Shown one piece after another: positions 27,344 through 35,078 of a stretch of DNA of 64,000 nucleotides (within the stretch, counting starts at the first letter, position 1; each line of letters opens with the position of its first letter). The notes below the pieces were generated by a model. The model was given only the letters and a program-made list of their open reading frames with translations. It had not been told where the DNA came from and did not search any database. Both the position numbers and the translations under genes were made by a program. The stretch comes from JAJPJE01 sp963848375 (lineage in GTDB: Bacteria; Acidobacteriota; Terriglobia; Terriglobales; Acidobacteriaceae): assembly GCA_963848375.1 (NCBI GenBank), contig CAWKDK010000024.1, positions 62,001-126,000 of the forward strand, written 5' to 3'.

Positions 27344-28450
27344 TTACTGAATCTCCAGCATCCGATCGAGCGCCACCCGCGCCCAATGCTTAACGTTTTC
27401 CTTCACCTTGATCCGATTCACAACGTTACCTTCGACCAGGTTCTCCAGCGCCCAGCATAAATGCTGCGGCGAAATGCGGTACATGGTCGTACACAGGCAC
27501 CCCGAATCATCCAGTGTTATCACCATTTTATCCGGAGTGGTCTTCGCTAGTCGATTGATCAGGTGAATCTCCGTGCCGATTGCAAATTTGGAACCCGCCG
27601 GGGCATCTTTCACCGTTTTGATGATCTTCTCGGTCGATCCGATTCCATCTGCTTTCTGGCAGACCTCCCAGCGGCATTCCGGGTGCACAACTACCTGAAT
27701 GTCGGGAAATTTCTCGCGGACCTTTTCGACATGCTCCGGCAAAAAGCGCTGGTGAACCGAGCAATGCCCCTTCCACAGAATCGCTTTCGCGGCTCGCAAC
27801 CTCTCCGGCGTCACTCCGCCCATCAGTTGGTACGGATCCCAAACCACCATTTCGTTCAGCGGGATTCCCAGCGCGTAGCCGGTGTTGCGGCCCAGGTGTT
27901 GATCGGGGAGGAACAGTAGTTTCTGATTTTTCGCAAACGCCCACTTGAAGGCGCTACGGGCATTGCTCGACGTGCATACCAACCCACCGCGCTCGCCGCA
28001 AAATGCCTTGATCGCAGCCGTTGAATTCATGTAGGTGATGGGTGTAATGCCCTCTCCGGAGTCCGTGGTCAGCCCAATGGCGACCAATTGCTCCCAGCAA
28101 TCTTCCACCTGCGTGATCTCGGCCATGTCGGCCATCGAGCATCCAGCGTTCAGGTCTGGCAGAACCGTCATCTGCCCAGGACGGCTGAGCACGTCGGCGC
28201 TCTCCGCCATGAAGTGCACGCCACAAAAGATAATGTACTTGCCGGTAGCCTTGGCGGCTTCCTGCGAAAGCTTGTAAGAATCTCCGGTGTAATCGGCGAA
28301 GCGAATCACTTCGTCGCGCTGATAGTGATGACCCAGGATGACGACATCGCGGCCCAATTCCTTGCGGGCGGCGGCAATTCGCTCATCCATCGTGTGATCG
28401 GGCAGGACAAGATAATTGTCCAGCGAACAGGCTGCCAATGTGGTTGCCAA
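27344..28450 (-). CDS. nadA: Quinolinate synthase A
   Basis: NadA condenses iminoaspartate with dihydroxyacetone phosphate to quinolinate in NAD synthesis, using a 4Fe-4S cluster. The 368 residues include LGHHYQRDEVIRFADYTGDS, Cys76 in IFCGVHFMAESA, DLNAGCSMADMA, HPECRWEVCQKAD, EIHLINRL and the C-terminal DSGCLCTTMYRI. It belongs to the longer NadA type. nadB and nadC are not adjacent. Downstream it is coupled to the DUF2203 gene. Confidence 0.96.
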   Translation of the reverse strand: MATTLAACSLDNYLVLPDHTMDERIAAARKELGRDVVILGHHYQRDEVIRFADYTGDSYKLSQEAAKATGKYIIFCGVHFMAESADVLSRPGQMTVLPDLNAGCSMADMAEITQVEDCWEQLVAIGLTTDSGEGITPITYMNSTAAIKAFCGERGGLVCTSSNARSAFKWAFAKNQKLLFLPDQHLGRNTGYALGIPLNEMVVWDPYQLMGGVTPERLRAAKAILWKGHCSVHQRFLPEHVEKVREKFPDIQVVVHPECRWEVCQKADGIGSTEKIIKTVKDAPAGSKFAIGTEIHLINRLAKTTPDKMVITLDDSGCLCTTMYRISPQHLCWALENLVEGNVVNRIKVKENVKHWARVALDRMLEIQ

Positions 28451-28855
28451 TTTCTCTTCTCGCCTTCAGTCCAGTGTGTTGGTCACACCAGACGGGGTTG
28501 TTGAAAGCATTCCATCGGCTCCAGCGCTTGCGCTGCCCAACTAGGCCCCAAGCACGGGGATGTTGAAGCCGAACTACAACTCGCTACTACAAAAGATGCC
28601 CCTGGCTCGGAGAAAGACTCATAAGTCACTCTACTTGGCACACCAGAGACAAACCCTTATTTTGCACTGAGATTGGGGCGGATGCAAGAGTGACAAGTTC
28701 ACGTGGCGCAGCCGACCGGCTGCGCAGCGAGCGCGAGCGAGGATTCTGTCATCCTGAGCGAGGCCCAACGGCCGAGTCGAAGGAGCCCTACGAGGAGCAA
28801 ACTCCCGTCTAAGTACAGAGGGCACTTCGATATCGAACTGACGGCGATGCGGACC
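28451..28855. other. 405-bp intergenic region with two hairpin repeats
   Basis: No gene is supported. The part next to nadA should hold its promoter. The second half contains the REP-like element at 28706-28790. Confidence 0.4.
28706..28790. repeat. REP-like double hairpin
   Basis: GCGCAGCCG (28706-28714) pairs perfectly with CGGCTGCGC (28717-28725). It is followed by TCATCCTGAGCGAGGCC, CAAC, GGCCGAGTCGAAGGAG at 28749-28785, a second hairpin element. The TCATCCTGAGCG...GTCGAAGGA wording recurs in many bacterial genomes as an intergenic repeat (general knowledge, not searched here). Confidence 0.55.
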
Positions 28856-29308
28856 CTACTCTGACTTCACCCACTCCCCGCCTTCGAACTTCCACCGCCG
28901 TCCCTGCATGTCAAGCCACTCGCCGATTGACTGACCCTGTTTCTGATCTGAGCCGATCCGCATGATGTTCCCATCCGGATCTTCGACCTGCATCTCATAT
29001 GCCCAATCGTAATTCGTGGGCGGATGGCGAATTTTCGCTCCGCTGCCGCGGTATTCCTCGAACAGAGCGTCTGCGTCCTCGACGCCTATCCAAACCCATC
29101 CACCGGGAATGCCCTGATCCCCTTCGCTCAGAAAAATGTGGCATCGGCCACGCGACACGGACGCGAAGATTGGTGCTTGCCAATCGATCTTGAATCCCAG
29201 CTTTTGAACGTAGTACTCGAGACTCGCAGCCACGCTGCGAACCCGCAGGATAGGAGTCACGCCCTCGAAGCCCACCACTGCTGCATTTGGAATCGTGCTC
29301 TCAGACAC
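28856..29308 (-). CDS. Glyoxalase/bleomycin-resistance (VOC) family protein
   Basis: The 150-residue protein has the paired beta-alpha-beta-beta-beta modules of the vicinal oxygen chelate fold: VTPILRVRSVAASLEYYVQKLGF, IFLSEGDQGIPGGWVWIGVED, and EMQVEDPDGNIMRIGS. It may be a bleomycin-binding protein or an uncharacterised dioxygenase/lyase; metal ligands are not all evident. The GTG start at 29308 has GGAG 9 bp upstream. It lies directly downstream of moaA (20-bp gap) and could share its transcript. Confidence 0.82.
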   Translation of the reverse strand: MSESTIPNAAVVGFEGVTPILRVRSVAASLEYYVQKLGFKIDWQAPIFASVSRGRCHIFLSEGDQGIPGGWVWIGVEDADALFEEYRGSGAKIRHPPTNYDWAYEMQVEDPDGNIMRIGSDQKQGQSIGEWLDMQGRRWKFEGGEWVKSE

Positions 29309-29328
29309 AGCGTATTCTCCGAAACTTC

Positions 29329-30319
29329 CTACCCGCCGATGTGCACCATCGTCCGCGAGGCCGGAACGAAATCCTGTTCGCCGATGTGATGCCGCTCTTC
29401 TTTCTGATCAACCACTTTGCGGATGAAATCAGAGAGCTGCGCGTCACTTCGCCCCGTGTCGCATCTGCGCAACGATATCGTGCTCAAACACGGAGAACAG
29501 GCACGTGCGGATCTTGCCGTCGGAAGTCAGGCGCACACGGCTGCAGTGTCCGCAAAATGGATGCGACACCGGCGCAATAATCCCAATCTCCCCGATGCCA
29601 TCATCGAAGACATATTTGCGTGCCGTCTCGCTGTAACCGCGTTTGACTTCTACCAGTGGACGAAACTGATTCATCTCCCGCACGATCTCATCCAGCGTGA
29701 CGACCACGTCCGGCGACCAGACACGGTCTTCTTCCAGTGGCATGAATTCGATGAAGCGCACGGCTATGCCTTCGTCGCGCGCGAACTTGCCGAATGGGAT
29801 GATCTGGTCTTCGTTGAAGCCGCGCAGCAATACGCAATTGACCTTCACCGGCTCCAGACCCGCTTTTTTCGCCGCACGCACACCGGCCAGCACCGCCTCG
29901 AAGCTCCGCGGAACACGCGTCACGCGCTCGAAGGTCGCAGCCTCGACGGCGTCCATACTTACGGTGATCCGGCGCAGTCCCGCATCGCGCAACGGTTGCG
30001 CCATATCGGCCAGCAGATGACCATTGGTGGTGATTGCCAGATCCAGCGGCTCGCCATCCAGCGTGCGCAATTGCGAAAGCTCCCGGATGAAATCGACGAC
30101 GCCCTTGCGCAACAGCGGCTCTCCGCCGGTTACACGAACTTTTTCAATCCCGAGCCCAGCAAAGACACGCGCAATGCGCAGGTAGTCGGAAATCGGCAAC
30201 TCGGCAAACTGCGCACCGTCGTTCCCCGTTCGGCAGTACACACACTTGTAGTTACAGCGGTCAGTAATAGCGATCCGCAGGTCGGTAATATTGCGCCCGT
30301 ATTTGTCTTTGAGTCTCAT
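29329..30319 (-). CDS. moaA: GTP 3',8-cyclase MoaA, one-base frame break near its C-terminus
   Basis: MoaA is the radical SAM enzyme of the first molybdenum-cofactor step. The body has ITDLRIAITDRCNYKCVYC with the CxxxCxxC cluster motif, TGGEPLLRKG and the C-terminal cluster region PFCGHCSRVRLTSDGKIRTC. The frame then stops at QMRHGAK. In the adjacent frame it continues with RSDAQLSDFIRKVVDQKEER and ends in the family-typical MVHIGG at 29329. Deleting one G from the GGGG run (CCCC at 29452-29455) restores HGRSDAQLSDF. Total length is 3n+1. Start ATG 30319 (MRLKDKYGRNITDLR) matches the family; the open upstream extension is treated separately. Confidence 0.88.
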
Positions 30320-30797
30320 GCCGCGCTTAAGTGGGGGAACTTCGGAACGCGCGGCACTCCCGTGGTCTGATGTGAGCAGCAACCCGCTCAACCAGCGTTG
30401 TTCCCTTTCCAAGCACGGGAGGCACAGGCGTTTCCCCCTGTACCCTCGATCCAAACAGAGTTTGGATACCGCCGACGTGGCCACGGTATTCCGGCAGGCC
30501 CCGCAGGTCGGAAACAGCTATAGCCTAATAGATTCGAGCCCGGGCTAAAAGGTCTCTTTTCACCGTCTTTTTACACGCCGCGCGCTCAATCTTTTTTGAA
30601 TCAGGGCCTGGAATCAGGCATCATGTTCGAACTGAGCTTGCTAAATGTTCCAGCCCCGCGCCAACACGAGCCCCAGCCCGATGAACCAAAGACTAGTTCT
30701 CTGGGGACCTTGCCGCCGCGGATTCACTTGAATCCGCCTCCCCTAAACGCCCGGCGGCCGTTCCCTTTTCACCATCAGCTTCAGGAGAAAGTTCAGA
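30320..30797. other. 478-bp divergent region between moaA and the transglutaminase gene
   Basis: The moaA frame stays open upstream to a TAG at 30518-30520 and encodes two CxxC pairs (CGAC at 30494-30505 and CLPC nearer to moaA), giving a zinc-ribbon-like stretch before the normal MoaA start. Whether it is translated is unknown. Nearer the transglutaminase gene, I see GC-rich non-coding sequence with an AGGAGA ribosome binding site at 30783-30788. A molybdenum-cofactor riboswitch might be expected here but could not be recognised. Confidence 0.35.
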
Positions 30798-31844
30798 ATG
30801 ACTTCGCGTAGAGTCGTCTTCACGCTGCTCGCGCTGTTCTCGCTGGCCGTCGTGGCCCAGGCGCAGAATTCCCGTCACTTCACATTCCGCTACGAATTCA
30901 CCGTCAAGTCCGTCGACGCTGGCCAACCGCTTCGCGTGTGGATCCCACTCGCTCATTCCGATCGATGGCAGACCGTTCGCGTCATCAACATGAAAGGTGA
31001 TCTCCCGTTGAAAAAGACGCAGGAGAAACGCTTCGGTAACTCGATGCTGTATGCCACCGCCGCTAAAGCTACCCAGCCGGATTATCACTTTGTCGTCGAA
31101 TACGATGTGGTCCGTATCGAGCGGAACGATCTGAGCGAAGCGCTGCGACAGGCGTCAGAGCAGCCCAGCCCGGCTGGCGCTTCTGTGAAACCGGCGGCGT
31201 ACGATCCTTCGGTCCGGCGCTATCTCGCTGCCGACAAGCTCGTGCCCGTTACTGGATTGCCCGCGCAATTGGCTACGCAAACGGTAGCGGGTAAAACTGG
31301 CGAGTTGCAACAGGCGCGCGCGATCTACGACTACGTCCTCGCCAACATGAAGTACGACAAAACCGGCACCGGCTGGGGACGCGGCGACACTCTTTGGGCC
31401 TGCGATTCGAAACGCGGCAATTGCACAGATTTCCACTCGCTTTTCATGTCCATGGCACGCTCGCAGGGCATTCCGGCACGCTTCGAGATTGGCTTCCCTA
31501 TTCCCGCCGCGAAAACCAGCGGCGAGATTCCGGGCTACCACTGCTGGTCCGAGTTCTATCTCAACGGCAAAGGCTGGGTAGCGGTGGACATCTCCGAAGC
31601 CTGGAAAAACCAAGCCAAAAAAGACTACTACTTCGGTTCCTATGATCCGAATCGTGTGCAATTCACCCTGGGCCGCGACATCGTTTTGAGTCCGGCGCAA
31701 TCTGGCGAACCGCTGAATTACTTCATCTATCCCTACGTCGAAGTCAGCGGCAAGAAGTATGACAACGTACTGAACGCTTTCTCATTTGCCGACGTGAGCG
31801 CGCCGAGCCAAAGCGTCGCCGCGAACGCATCCGGCAGTAACTGA
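30798..31844 (+). CDS. Exported transglutaminase-like cysteine protease family protein
   Basis: The 348-residue protein has a signal peptide (MTSRRVVFTLLALFSLAVVA then QAQ) and a transglutaminase-like core with the triad Cys in RGNCTDFHSLFMSMAR, His in GYHCWSEFYLNGKGW and Asp in VAVDISEAW. An N-terminal beta domain (RYEFTVKSVDAGQPLRVWIP) precedes the core. Such proteins act as periplasmic peptidases or crosslinking enzymes. ATG 30798 has AGGAGA 10 bp upstream. It appears monocistronic, with an R2 hairpin repeat downstream. Confidence 0.88.
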   Translation: MTSRRVVFTLLALFSLAVVAQAQNSRHFTFRYEFTVKSVDAGQPLRVWIPLAHSDRWQTVRVINMKGDLPLKKTQEKRFGNSMLYATAAKATQPDYHFVVEYDVVRIERNDLSEALRQASEQPSPAGASVKPAAYDPSVRRYLAADKLVPVTGLPAQLATQTVAGKTGELQQARAIYDYVLANMKYDKTGTGWGRGDTLWACDSKRGNCTDFHSLFMSMARSQGIPARFEIGFPIPAAKTSGEIPGYHCWSEFYLNGKGWVAVDISEAWKNQAKKDYYFGSYDPNRVQFTLGRDIVLSPAQSGEPLNYFIYPYVEVSGKKYDNVLNAFSFADVSAPSQSVAANASGSN

Positions 31845-31866
31845 TTGTGTCGCGCGGACAGAGTTT

Positions 31867-31904
31867 GGGTGCCCCATCCTAGCCCTCTTTTGGCTAGGGT
31901 GGGA
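31867..31904 (+). repeat. Hairpin repeat R2, copy 1
   Basis: A 12-bp stem (31873-31884 with 31892-31903) closes a loop CTCTTTT and is preceded by GGGTG. One U-G wobble sits at the T of CCCATC. Two relatives are at 35037-35072 and 63766-63803. Confidence 0.75.
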
Positions 31905-31998
31905 TTCCACCAATGATCGCCGCCAAACTCTTTAGCATCCACAAACAATCCGCTTCCCCGCGTAACTCATCCTCATCTGATCAACCGAGCGTCTTCGC

Positions 31999-32472
31999 AT
32001 GAACCTCCTCGATCACTTCCGCCGCCAGTTCACCTATGACGATTGGGCGAACCGCGAGTCCATCGCGTCGTTGCGCAAGAACGAATCCGCTTCGCACTTC
32101 GCCTTCAAAGTGATGTCGCACATCATCGCGACCGAGCGAGTTTGGCTGGCACGACTCGAAAGCCGGCCCGATCCAGCGGTCTGGCCCGAATGGACGCTCG
32201 ACGAAACCGATCGCCAGCGCGCCGAAAACTCAGGCCAGTGGCAGCAGTATCTCGACACGCTCACTCCCGCCAAACTGGACGAAGAAATCGCTTACCGCAA
32301 CACCAAGGGCGAATCCTTCCGCAGCATGGTGCAGGACGTGATCACGCACGTGCTGACACACTCCGCATACCACCGCGGCCAGATCGCCAGCGACCTGCGC
32401 GCTTCCGGCGGCACGCCGCCCTACACCGATTTCATTCACGCGGTGAGGCAGGGATACGTGGACGAAGAGTAG
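31999..32472 (+). CDS. DinB-family protein
   Basis: A 157-residue four-helix bundle. The putative metal-binding histidines are His41 in MSHIIATERVWL and the pair in DVITHVLTHSAYHRGQI, the DinB pattern. DinB-fold proteins include thiol transferases using bacillithiol or similar thiols and many members of unknown role. No thiol-biosynthesis gene is adjacent. The ATG at 31999 has no strong ribosome binding site. Confidence 0.85.
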   Translation: MNLLDHFRRQFTYDDWANRESIASLRKNESASHFAFKVMSHIIATERVWLARLESRPDPAVWPEWTLDETDRQRAENSGQWQQYLDTLTPAKLDEEIAYRNTKGESFRSMVQDVITHVLTHSAYHRGQIASDLRASGGTPPYTDFIHAVRQGYVDEE

Positions 32473-32615
32473 TTGGGGGCGCAACGTCCGATTGCACAGA
32501 AGACCGCCTAGCATTTAAGAAATCTTAAGGTTCCGCTCGCTGCCGTCCACCACTTTCCCGCGACAACTCTGTCTCCGATGTGCTAAAAAGCCGCTTTGCC
32601 TCGGAGACCAAAACC

Positions 32616-34094
32616 ATGCCTTCTGATGGAATCAACCGCCGTACCTTCGTGAAGTCCTCCGCCGGATTCGCCGGCGCCGCCATGCTCTCGCGCGTCGGCC
32701 TTTTTGCGCTCAACGCTACCGATCCGGTGCCGAACACCACGCAACCCATCCACGTGACTCCCGTGGATTTCCCCAAAGACTTTCTCTGGGGTAGCGCCAC
32801 CGCTTCCTATCAGGTCGAAGGTGCATGGAACGAAGACGGTAAGGGCGAGTCCATATGGGATCGCTGGTCGCACACCGTGGGCCGCGTGAAGGGCGGCGAC
32901 ACCGGCGACGTCGCCTGCGACATGTATCACCGCTATAAGCAAGACATCGCGCTGATGAAGCAGATGGGCTTGAAGAGTTGCCGCTTCTCCATCGCATGGC
33001 CGCGCATCCAGCCGACCGGCACCGGGGCTGTAAATCAGAAGGGTCTCGATTTCTACAATCGCCTGACCGACGCCATTCTTGCCGCCGGCATTCGTCCGCT
33101 CCCAACTCTTTATCACTGGGATTTGCCGCAGGCGCTCCAGGACAAGGGCGGCTGGCCCAATCGCGACATGGTCGGCTACTTCACCGACTACACGCAGATT
33201 GTGGTCAAGTCGCTTGGCGATCGCATTACGAACTGGTCGATCTTCAACGAGCCCTGGGTCTTCACCACGCTCGGCTATTGGTGGGGTATTCACGCTCCCG
33301 GCCGCACCGAGGAAAAAGATTTCTGGCACTCCGTGCACGTCGTGAACATGGCCCAGGGGCAGGCATTCAAAGCGATCAAGGCGATCAATCCGCAACTGAA
33401 AGTCGGCTCTGCATTCAGCGTGAGCAATTGCGAACCGAAAACTGATTCTGCCGCTGATCGTGCCGCCGCCGACCGCATCCATGCGTTCAACAACATTCTT
33501 TTTATCGAACCAGCCATGCACGGCCGCTACCCGAAATTCACGCTCGACGATTCCGGCGAGAAGCTACTCGACGTGCGGTCCGGCGACATGGAAATGATTA
33601 AGGCGCCCCTCGATTTCATCGGCCTGAATTACTACGTGCGCACCATCGTAGAAGATGGCGAAGGCGGCGGTCCCATCCATGCGAAGACCAGCGGGGGCAA
33701 GCAGGGTCCCATCACCGACTTCGCCTGGGAGGTCTGGCCCGACAGCTTCCACGCCCTGATCATGCGTATCAGCAAGGAATACGACAACCCGGTAATCGAA
33801 ATAACCGAGAATGGATGCTCGTACGGCGATACTCCCATGACCGACGGCAGCGTGCCCGATCGGCGCCGGACCGATTTCTATCGTGGCTACATCAGCGCGG
33901 TTGGCCGAGCAATCAAAGATGGCGCCAATGTCCGCGGCTATCATGCCTGGAGCATTCTCGATAACTTCGAATGGGCGGAGGGCTATTCACAGCGCTTTGG
34001 ATTGGTCTACGTCGATTTCCGTACCCAGAAGCGCTATATCAAGGATTCAGGAAAGTGGTACTCACGCCTGGCGACGACGGGAAAACTAACGTAA
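32616..34094 (+). CDS. GH1 beta-glucosidase with a Tat signal
   Basis: The 492-residue enzyme hydrolyses beta-glucosides or related beta-glycosides. The N-terminus carries a twin-arginine signal (NRRTFVKSSAGFAGAAML), implying export of a folded enzyme. GH1 landmarks: FLWGSATASYQVEGAWNEDG, acid/base Glu in NWSIFNEPWVF, and nucleophile Glu in VIEITENGCSYGD; the end has SILDNFEWAEGYSQRFG. The open frame extends to GTG 32580, but ATG 32616 with GGAGA upstream gives the correct Tat signal. It lies alone, followed by a long inverted repeat. Confidence 0.93.
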   Translation: MPSDGINRRTFVKSSAGFAGAAMLSRVGLFALNATDPVPNTTQPIHVTPVDFPKDFLWGSATASYQVEGAWNEDGKGESIWDRWSHTVGRVKGGDTGDVACDMYHRYKQDIALMKQMGLKSCRFSIAWPRIQPTGTGAVNQKGLDFYNRLTDAILAAGIRPLPTLYHWDLPQALQDKGGWPNRDMVGYFTDYTQIVVKSLGDRITNWSIFNEPWVFTTLGYWWGIHAPGRTEEKDFWHSVHVVNMAQGQAFKAIKAINPQLKVGSAFSVSNCEPKTDSAADRAAADRIHAFNNILFIEPAMHGRYPKFTLDDSGEKLLDVRSGDMEMIKAPLDFIGLNYYVRTIVEDGEGGGPIHAKTSGGKQGPITDFAWEVWPDSFHALIMRISKEYDNPVIEITENGCSYGDTPMTDGSVPDRRRTDFYRGYISAVGRAIKDGANVRGYHAWSILDNFEWAEGYSQRFGLVYVDFRTQKRYIKDSGKWYSRLATTGKLT

Positions 34095-34098
34095 GAAA

Positions 34099-34190
34099 AA
34101 ACTGGCCACGGATCGCAGTGATCTGCACAGATAATTTTTGAAAAGATTTATCCGTGAAAATCCGTGTAATCCGTGGCTGGTTTTGTTTTC
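34099..34190. repeat. CCACGGAT inverted repeat, also terminator-like
   Basis: AAACTGGCCACGGAT (34099-34113) pairs with ATCCGTGGCTGGTTT (34169-34183) over 15 positions with two G-U wobbles and is followed by TGTTTTC. The interior contains TTATCCGTG and AATCCGTGT words. It separates the convergent GH1 and superoxide dismutase genes and may stop both transcripts. Confidence 0.65.
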
Positions 34191-34195
34191 GAACT

Positions 34196-34816
34196 CTACT
34201 TCGCCTGCTCTAACCGCTTATTGATCTCGTCCCAGTTCACCACGTTCCACCACGCCTTCAGATACTCAGCGCGGCGATTCTGGTACTTCAGGTAGTACGC
34301 GTGTTCCCACACGTCATTGCCGAATATCGGGAAGTGTCCATCGATAATCGGACTGTCCTGGTTCGGCGTGCTCAGGATCTCAAACTGACCGGCTTTGCTG
34401 CGTACCAGCCATGCCCATCCGCTGCCAAAGCGCTTCACGCCGGCATCGTTGAACTTTTCTTTGAACCCATCGAAACCGCCAAGTCCGTTGATCACTTCAG
34501 CGATCCGGCCGGTTGGTGCGCCACCGCCATTCGGCTTCATGATCGTCCAGAACATGCTGTGATTTACATGTCCGCCCACGTTGTTGCGCACGGCAGTGCG
34601 GATGTCTTCGGGAACGCTGTTGATGCTCTTCAGAATCTCTTCCGGCGACTTGTTCTGCCAATCGGGATGCTTCGCCAGCGCGGCATTCGCGTTATCGACA
34701 TACGCCTGATGATGCTTGTCGTGGTGCAGATGCATGGTTTGCTCATCAATGTACGGCTCCAGCGCGTTATACGCATACGTCAATGCTGGGACTTCAAGTG
34801 CGACTGCAATAGCCAT
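34196..34816 (-). CDS. Superoxide dismutase, Fe/Mn family (Mn-like)
   Basis: The enzyme dismutates superoxide. The 206 residues hold the metal ligands: His in EQTMHLHHDKHHQAYVDN, His in GGHVNHSMFW, and Asp and His in DVWEHAYYLKYQNRRAEY. The segment LSTPNQDSP with Gln is typical of Mn-type or cambialistic enzymes rather than Fe-SOD. There is no signal peptide. ATG 34816 with GGAGGAAG upstream is chosen over the ATG at 34840. Confidence 0.94.
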   Translation of the reverse strand: MAIAVALEVPALTYAYNALEPYIDEQTMHLHHDKHHQAYVDNANAALAKHPDWQNKSPEEILKSINSVPEDIRTAVRNNVGGHVNHSMFWTIMKPNGGGAPTGRIAEVINGLGGFDGFKEKFNDAGVKRFGSGWAWLVRSKAGQFEILSTPNQDSPIIDGHFPIFGNDVWEHAYYLKYQNRRAEYLKAWWNVVNWDEINKRLEQAK

Positions 34817-34840
34817 TGCTCTTCCTCCAATAATTGTCAC

Positions 34841-35036
34841 TTAGGATTCCGGAACTGCCCCTGGCAGACAACAACGTAAAATGAGATGCAAACTATCACG
34901 CTCCGATTCACGGAAACGGAGCTCGAACGACTAGTCGTCACAAATCAGGAAAGCGCACGCTTACGAGCGAACCCCACACGCTCGTCCCATTTATTTTCTC
35001 ACTTAGCGCGACGAAGTGCACCGGGTACCAGAGCAA
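34841..35036. other. Region upstream of the superoxide dismutase gene
   Basis: This stretch should contain the minus-strand promoter of the SOD gene; no clear -35/-10 pair was picked. No gene is supported. Confidence 0.3.
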
Positions 35037-35072
35037 GTGCCCCATCTCTGCTTTCTTTTGGCAGAGGTGGGA
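35037..35072 (+). repeat. Hairpin repeat R2, copy 2
   Basis: CCCATCTCTGC (35041-35051) pairs with GCAGAGGTGGG (35061-35071), loop TTTCTTTTG, preceded by GTGC. The single U-G wobble is at the same place as in copy 1 although the rest of the stem differs. Confidence 0.75.
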
Positions 35073-35078
35073 GAACAC

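Noticed and set aside
30320..30797. Molybdenum cofactor riboswitch upstream of moaA
   Set aside because: I could not align the region to the known motif by eye; a covariance search is needed.
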